Shown: positions 59,649-64,000 of the stretch, in pieces | Layout of the letters: every line of letters begins with the position of its first letter | How positions within the stretch are numbered: the stretch's first letter is position 1 | NCBI RefSeq assembly: GCF_013408555.1 | Contig: NZ_JACBZN010000001.1 | Location: 806,001 to 870,000 of the forward strand | Source of the DNA: Aeromicrobium tamlense | GTDB lineage: Bacteria; Actinomycetota; Actinomycetes; Propionibacteriales; Nocardioidaceae | Length of the DNA: 64,000 nucleotides | Reading direction: 5' to 3' | Position numbers and translations under genes: made by a program | Notes under the pieces: model-generated | Told to the model about the DNA's origin: nothing | Seen by the model: the letters and a program-made list of their open reading frames with translations, nothing else | Databases searched by the model: none

Positions 59649-60430
59649 CCATCGACCAGGAGCTGCTCGTCGAGCGGCGCGGCGGGGTCGCGGAGGTGCG
59701 GCTCAACCGCCCCGAGCGCCTCAATGCGCTCAGCTCCTCGGTGCAGCAGCGACTCGTGGAGGTGTTCGCCGAGCTCGACCGCGACGACTCGGTCCGCGCG
59801 GTGACCCTCGGGTCCACGAGCCGCAAGGCGTTCTCCGTCGGCGCCGACCTCAAGGAGATGGCGGCGGGCGACGACGCCGGTGCGCGTCCGTACGAGCCGA
59901 TGCACGGCACCACCCGCAACGTCTACGAGACCGTGCTCGAGTGCCGCAAGCCCACGATCGCCGTCCTCGACGGCTGGGTGGTCGGCGGCGGGATGGAGCT
60001 GGCGATGGCGTGCGACATCCGCATCGCCTCGCACGACGCCCGCTTCCTGCTGCCGGAGGCCAAGGTCGGGCTGGGCGCGAACTTCGGCAGCCAGATGCTG
60101 CCGCGACTGGTCGCCGCGACGCACGCGTTCGAGATCCTCTACGGCGCCGAGCCGTTCGACGCCGAGCACGCGGAGCGCATCGGCTTCGTGTCGCGCGCCG
60201 TCCAGGCGGACGAGCTCGAGGAGGACGCGCGGCGCACGGCCGACCTCATCGCCTCGCGCGCGCCCGTCACCATCCGTCGCTACAAGGCGATGGTCAACCT
60301 CGGCTCCTCGCTGCCGATCGCGGCCGCGCTGCGACTCGACCCGGGCCCGAGCCCGTACTTCAGCCAGGACCGCGCGGAGGGCGCTCGTGCCTTCCGCGAG
60401 AAGAGAGAACCGATCTGGAGTGGCCGATGA
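59642..60430 (+). CDS. Enoyl-CoA hydratase/isomerase family protein
   Basis: 262 residues. Unlike the crotonase at 56660, this one retains both catalytic Glu by eye: FLLPEAKVGLGANFGSQML and THAFEILYGAEPFDA. Oxyanion parts: AFSVGADLKEMAAGD and DGWVVGGGMELAMACDIRIA. It should hydrate the 2-enoyl-CoA made by the dehydrogenases. GTG 59642 has GGGGGAG 8 nt upstream; GTG 59645 is also possible. It overlaps the preceding gene. Confidence 0.9.
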   Translation: MVTIDQELLVERRGGVAEVRLNRPERLNALSSSVQQRLVEVFAELDRDDSVRAVTLGSTSRKAFSVGADLKEMAAGDDAGARPYEPMHGTTRNVYETVLECRKPTIAVLDGWVVGGGMELAMACDIRIASHDARFLLPEAKVGLGANFGSQMLPRLVAATHAFEILYGAEPFDAEHAERIGFVSRAVQADELEEDARRTADLIASRAPVTIRRYKAMVNLGSSLPIAAALRLDPGPSPYFSQDRAEGARAFREKREPIWSGR

Positions 60431-60492
60431 AGCGGCCGGCACCGGAGCGTCACGGGCACACCAGCCCACCACCCCCCGAAAGGAAGATGACC

Positions 60493-61788
60493 ATGAAGTC
60501 GACACGACGAGGCCGAGGCAACTCGGCGCTGCGGGCGGCCATCGCGCTCCCGCTGGCCGGCACCCTGCTCCTCTCGGCATGCGCCGGTGGAGACGACGAG
60601 GGTGGCGACGACGCCCCGATCAAGGTGGGCGTGGTGGCGGCCCTGACCGGCATCGCCGCCCCGTACGGCGTGCAGAGCCTGAACTCCTTCAAGCTCGCCG
60701 TCGAGGACCTCAACGAGGCCGGTGGCATCGACGGTCGCGACATCGAGGTCGTGGCCCTGGACAACCGCTCCAAGCCCGAGGAGGTGCCCGCCCTGATGCG
60801 GCGTCTCGTCGGCGAGGACGTCAACGTGATCCTCGGCGCCTCGTCCACGCCGCTGACCGTGACGGGCGCCCAGGCGGCCGACCAGCTCAAGGTCCCGCTG
60901 CTGGTCCCGATGGAGGCCGGCGACGTCATCATCGGCGAGGGCCGCTCGCACGTCTTCAAGCTGGCCCCGTCGGTCCTGGCCGACCAGGGCTGGTCCGCGC
61001 AAGGCGTCCGTGCCGTGATGAAGGGCTCGGAGGAGGCCGGCGACCCGATCAGGACCGCGTACATGATCAACGCCAGCACCGGCGCGTTCCCCGAGGCCGG
61101 GAAGGCCTGGGCGGGCACCCTGGAGAAGGAGTTCCCCGACGTCGAGCTGATCGACACGCTCACCTTCGACGAGGCCTCCACGAGCGACTTCGGCCCGCTC
61201 GTGGCGAAGGCGAAGGCGGCGAACCCCGACCTGCTGATCTTCGGCGGCAACCCGCAGAGCGCCTTCCAGTTCTACCCGGCGCTGCAGGACTCGGGCTGGC
61301 AGCCCAAGGCCACGCTGGGCTCGCTGGGCGGCAACACCAACTCCCAGTTCATCTCCTCGGTGGGCGCCGAGGCGGCCGACGGCGACGTCGCGGGCAACTA
61401 CTGGACCGCCGAGCTCAAGCCGGGCGACGACGCCAAGCAGACGCCGCAGGGCTTCGTCGACGACTACAAGGAGGCGTACGACGGCCAGGTGCCCGACGGC
61501 GTCGGCGCCTACTACTACTCCGCGGGAGCCGTGGTCGCCGAGGCGCTGCGCAACGCCGACGACGTCGACGACCGCGAGTCGATCACCAAGGCGCTGCGCG
61601 AGGTCGACATCGCGGGCATCAACGGCGACGACAACGGCCTGTACATCGTCAGCCACGGCGTCGACTTCGACGAGCAGGGCTTCAACGCCGCCGCGGTCGG
61701 TCTCGTGACGCAGATCCAGGACGGCAAGTACGTGCCCGTGTTCCCGGACGACGTCGCCAACGCCACGATCGTCTACCCCAAGCGCTGA
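60493..61788 (+). CDS. ABC transporter substrate-binding lipoprotein (branched-chain amino-acid type)
   Basis: 431 residues from ATG 60493, set by AGGA 8 nt upstream. Lipobox LLSAC (Cys about 28). The mature part has VGVVAALTGIAAPYGVQSLN and DLNEAGGIDGRDIEVVALDN, the first lobe of Leu/Ile/Val-binding proteins (type I periplasmic binding fold, AmiC/LivJ-like). In this operon the ligand is more likely the compound to be degraded than an amino acid. Reading frames from 60427 or 60487 would give longer N-termini without a good ribosome-binding site. Confidence 0.92.
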   Translation: MKSTRRGRGNSALRAAIALPLAGTLLLSACAGGDDEGGDDAPIKVGVVAALTGIAAPYGVQSLNSFKLAVEDLNEAGGIDGRDIEVVALDNRSKPEEVPALMRRLVGEDVNVILGASSTPLTVTGAQAADQLKVPLLVPMEAGDVIIGEGRSHVFKLAPSVLADQGWSAQGVRAVMKGSEEAGDPIRTAYMINASTGAFPEAGKAWAGTLEKEFPDVELIDTLTFDEASTSDFGPLVAKAKAANPDLLIFGGNPQSAFQFYPALQDSGWQPKATLGSLGGNTNSQFISSVGAEAADGDVAGNYWTAELKPGDDAKQTPQGFVDDYKEAYDGQVPDGVGAYYYSAGAVVAEALRNADDVDDRESITKALREVDIAGINGDDNGLYIVSHGVDFDEQGFNAAAVGLVTQIQDGKYVPVFPDDVANATIVYPKR

Positions 61789-61812
61789 GGCGCGAGGAAC
61801 GAGGAAATCGCC

Positions 61813-62556
61813 ATGGACACCGCATTGCTCGTCGAGCAGTTCAGTGTGTGGCGGGGACGCTCGGAGATCGTCAGGTCCGTCGACCTGACGATCCCGGGCG
61901 GGACCCTGGTCGCACTGGTCGGCTCCAACGGTGCCGGAAAGACCACCTTCATCGAAGGCGTGCTGGGCATCCTGACCACCAAGGCCGGACGGTTCGAGCT
62001 GTTCGGCGAGGACGTCCGTGGCCGCAAGCCCTGGGACCTCGTCAACGACGGTCTCGTCGTGGTGCCGCAGGAGCGCCGGCTCTTCCCGATGATGACCGTC
62101 GAGGAGAACCTCGACATCGTCGGCTCGAAGGGCGACAAGGGCAGGGGAGCGCGGTTCACGCGTGACGAGCTCTACGACCTCTTCCCGCGCCTGCAGGAGC
62201 GGTCGTCGAACTTCGCCGGCACTCTCAGCGGCGGTGAGCGCAGCATGCTCGCGATCGCCCGCGGCCTGGCGCTGCAGCCGCGACTGCTCATCCTCGACGA
62301 GCCCTCGCTCGGACTCGCGCCGGTCGTCATCGACTCGATCATGGCCACGATCCGCGAGATCTCGCAGACGGGGCTGTCCATCCTGCTCGTCGAGCAGAAC
62401 GTGCACCAGGCGCTCGCGATGGCGTCGTGGGCGCACGTGCTCGACGCGGGCGCGGTGATCGCCTCCGACACGAGCGACCATCTCCGCGACTCGCCGCTGC
62501 TGGAGTCGGGCTACCTCGGCGTGGTCCCCGCGGCCGACGAGAAAGGAACCGTCTGA
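61813..62556 (+). CDS. ABC transporter ATP-binding protein, LivF type
   Basis: 247 residues. Walker A ALVGSNGAGKTTFIEG (about 36-48), Q-loop LVVVPQERRLFP, signature LSGGERSMLAIARGLAL (about 138-154), Walker B RLLILDEPSLGLAP and H-loop VEQNVHQAL. The LVVVPQERRLFP segment and the short length indicate LivF rather than LivG. It energises the permeases that follow. Gap to the binding-protein gene is 24 bp with GAGGAA as ribosome-binding site. Confidence 0.93.
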   Translation: MDTALLVEQFSVWRGRSEIVRSVDLTIPGGTLVALVGSNGAGKTTFIEGVLGILTTKAGRFELFGEDVRGRKPWDLVNDGLVVVPQERRLFPMMTVEENLDIVGSKGDKGRGARFTRDELYDLFPRLQERSSNFAGTLSGGERSMLAIARGLALQPRLLILDEPSLGLAPVVIDSIMATIREISQTGLSILLVEQNVHQALAMASWAHVLDAGAVIASDTSDHLRDSPLLESGYLGVVPAADEKGTV

Positions 62557-63431
62557 TGCAGACACTGACCCAGATCCTCATGACGGGGGTCCTCCAGGGA
62601 CTGATCTACGCGCTGATCGGCCTGGGGCTGTACCTGATCTTCAGCGTGATGCGCGTCGTGAACTTCGCGCACGGCTTCTTCGTGCTGCTCGGCATGTACG
62701 GGCTGCTGTGGGTGGGGCCGACGTCCCTGCCGGGCTTCCTCGCGGCGACCGTCGTCGTGGTGGCCGTCGCGGGCGCGTTCGGCTACGTGGTCGAGCGGGT
62801 CCTCATCGAGTCCACGCTGCACAAGCCCGGTCACGCCCAGCTGGTCATCACGATCAGCCTCGGCCTGGCGATGCAGTACTTCTTCCAGATCATGTTCCCC
62901 GAGCCGTACCAGAAGATCGCCAACCCGTGGCCGTTCGACGCCATCCAGGTGCTCGGCGTGACAGTCGGCTCCGGCCGGCTCGCGGCCGGCGTCATCAGCC
63001 TGCTGCTCGCGCTCGGCGTGTCCTTCCTCGTCTACAAGACGCGGTTCGGCAGCCTCATGCGGGCGTGCTCGCAGTCACTCGAGGGCGCGGTGCACGTGGG
63101 CATCAACTACACGCGCGTCTACCGCGCCACGTTCGCGCTGGGCGCGGCGATCGCCGCGATCGCGGGTGCCCTGCTCATCCCGTTCCAGCCGGTCTCGCCG
63201 CATCTCGGGCTCGAGCTGACGATCAAGGCGTTCATCGTCGTGGTGGTCGGCGGCAGCGAGTCCATGTGGGGCGTGCTCTCCGCGGGCATCCTGCTCGGCA
63301 TCGCCGAGGCGGCCGGCAGCATCCTGGTCTCCGGCTCGCTGGCGACGTCGGCCATCTATCTCCTCTTCCTGGCGGTCATCCTCGTGCGGCCGCAAGGACT
63401 CGTCATGCGTCGGAAGGTGTCCTCCTCATGA
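62556..63431 (+). CDS. ABC transporter permease, LivH type
   Basis: 291 residues with about eight membrane helices. The LivH hallmarks are present: YALIGLGLYLIFSVMRVVNF AHG near the start, the cytoplasmic loop YKTRFGSLMRACSQSLEGAV that contacts the ATPase, and VVVVGGSESMWGVLSAGILL. It forms the membrane channel with LivM. TGATG overlap with the preceding gene. Confidence 0.92.
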   Translation: MQTLTQILMTGVLQGLIYALIGLGLYLIFSVMRVVNFAHGFFVLLGMYGLLWVGPTSLPGFLAATVVVVAVAGAFGYVVERVLIESTLHKPGHAQLVITISLGLAMQYFFQIMFPEPYQKIANPWPFDAIQVLGVTVGSGRLAAGVISLLLALGVSFLVYKTRFGSLMRACSQSLEGAVHVGINYTRVYRATFALGAAIAAIAGALLIPFQPVSPHLGLELTIKAFIVVVVGGSESMWGVLSAGILLGIAEAAGSILVSGSLATSAIYLLFLAVILVRPQGLVMRRKVSSS

Positions 63432-64000
63432 GCGTCCCCGAGCTCCTCGCGCGCTTCGACACGCCCGTCAAGCGGATCAATGCCGTCATCGCGACGGTGG
63501 CGATCGTCTGCGCCGTCCTCTACCCGTTCGTCGTCGAGTCGCCGCTGGTCAGCGTCGGCTTCGTCGCCCTGATCTTCGCGATGCGCAACTTCACCTGGAA
63601 CATCGCCGGGGGCCTGACCGGCCTGCTCTCGCTCGCGCACGTCGCCGGCTTCGGCATCGGCGCGTTCGCGGTGGCCATCCTGACGTGGACCCACGGGTGG
63701 AACGTCTGGCTCGCGATCCTCGCGGGCATGGCGGTCTCGGCCGCGGTCGGCGTCGGCGTCAGCCTGATCATGAGCCGCTTCGGCGTCAACGCGTTCTTCT
63801 TCGCGCTCGGCACCATGGCGCTGTCGCTCGCGATCGCGGGCATCGCGGCCTCGTGGTCGGTGACGGGCGGCAACGACGGACTGCAGAACCTGTCCGCCGA
63901 CGAGGGCCTGCTGCACCTGCAGTGGTTCACCAACCCCGTGCCGCTCTACTTCGTGGCCCTGCTCCTGCTCGCGCTGATGGTCATCGGGACCGCGTGGATG
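63428..64000 (+). CDS. ABC transporter permease, LivM type, 3'-truncated by the window edge
   Basis: 191 codons are visible from ATG 63428, open to the last base. Predicted protein: MSVPELLARFDTPVKRINAV, then membrane helices VIATVAIVCAVLYPFVV and VGFVALIFAMRN, followed by GGLTGLLSLAHVAGFGIGAF, the LivM signature. It overlaps livH's stop by ATGA. The LivG-type ATPase that such a transporter needs is not in the window and is expected downstream. Confidence 0.9.
   Translation, partial: MSVPELLARFDTPVKRINAVIATVAIVCAVLYPFVVESPLVSVGFVALIFAMRNFTWNIAGGLTGLLSLAHVAGFGIGAFAVAILTWTHGWNVWLAILAGMAVSAAVGVGVSLIMSRFGVNAFFFALGTMALSLAIAGIAASWSVTGGNDGLQNLSADEGLLHLQWFTNPVPLYFVALLLLALMVIGTAWM

Noticed and set aside
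1..64000. Insertion sequence, prophage, integrase or conjugative genes
   Set aside because: I found no transposase, integrase or phage-like reading frame and no long terminal inverted repeats. Codon use and gene order look chromosomal throughout.

Overview
The window is one 64 kb stretch of a high-GC actinobacterial chromosome. I infer an Actinomycete of the Nocardioidaceae/Aeromicrobium type, for four reasons: very high GC, frequent GTG starts, a gene set (glnE, glnA2-type, panB, RNase H/phosphatase, Nif3, aceE, DUF3052, AhpE-type peroxiredoxin) that is also clustered in Mycobacterium tuberculosis around Rv2221c-Rv2241, and many promoters typical of leaderless actinobacterial mRNAs. The genus is not proven by anything here. 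I see no insertion sequence, phage, CRISPR array or integrase.

Layout. (1) 1-2314: the 3' end of dnaG, a short sigma-70-like gene whose stop codon lies inside tRNA-Asn, a terminator, and a CAU tRNA. (2) 2335-7424: a large AAA/LuxR regulator divergent from a secreted, sortase-type (LAATG) surface protein that carries 38 uninterrupted Asp-Ala-Thr repeats. (3) 7514-12953: DUF5819 and HTTM membrane proteins, a HAD protein, DUF3145, an anchored hypothetical protein, an alpha/beta hydrolase and a PAP2 phosphatase. (4) 13011-16735: aceE divergent from DUF3052 and peroxiredoxin. (5) 16915-18748: tRNA-Val, then a DUF6153/DUF305/CueP cluster that looks like copper handling. (6) 18797-26739: HEAT-repeat and TfoX-like proteins, RecQ with a phosphoribosyltransferase-like tail, an M23 peptidase, Nif3, a zinc-ribbon coiled coil, RNase H/phosphatase, YaaA. 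(7) 26758-27962: a GDT1-type manganese exporter under a yybP-ykoY-type manganese riboswitch, divergent from rnpB. (8) 28058-41189: a CDP-alcohol phosphatidyltransferase, two paralogous polytopic membrane proteins flanking an aldo/keto reductase and panB, then nadE, glnA, glnE and a metzincin-like DUF3152 protein. (9) 41222-47592: a lipoprotein, a secreted protein with 27 four-residue repeats, a fatty-acid desaturase plus its ferredoxin-reductase with a divergent TetR regulator and two operator-like palindromes, and a small alarmone synthetase. (10) 47643-64000: an acyl-CoA dehydrogenase behind its own palindrome, then a large catabolic island.

The catabolic island (49481-64000, running off the end) is the most novel-looking part. 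A leftward operon encodes an NTF2-FMO fusion monooxygenase, an Ldh2-type dehydrogenase and a carboxymuconolactone-decarboxylase-like protein. A TetR regulator and a phosphotriesterase/lactonase-type hydrolase lie between it and a rightward operon that encodes an NDP-forming acyl-CoA synthetase, two crotonase-fold proteins, two acyl-CoA dehydrogenases and a Liv-type ABC transporter. The leftward operon and the rightward operon carry almost identical 24-bp operator-like elements (22 of 24 bases match), so they probably form one regulon for uptake, oxygenation, hydrolysis, CoA activation and beta-oxidation of an unidentified organic acid, ketone or lactone.

Across the window, 13 gene starts sit 6-7 nt behind a TANNNT box, and five more sit 6 nt behind a CANNNT box. 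This indicates widespread leaderless transcription and helps fix several start codons.
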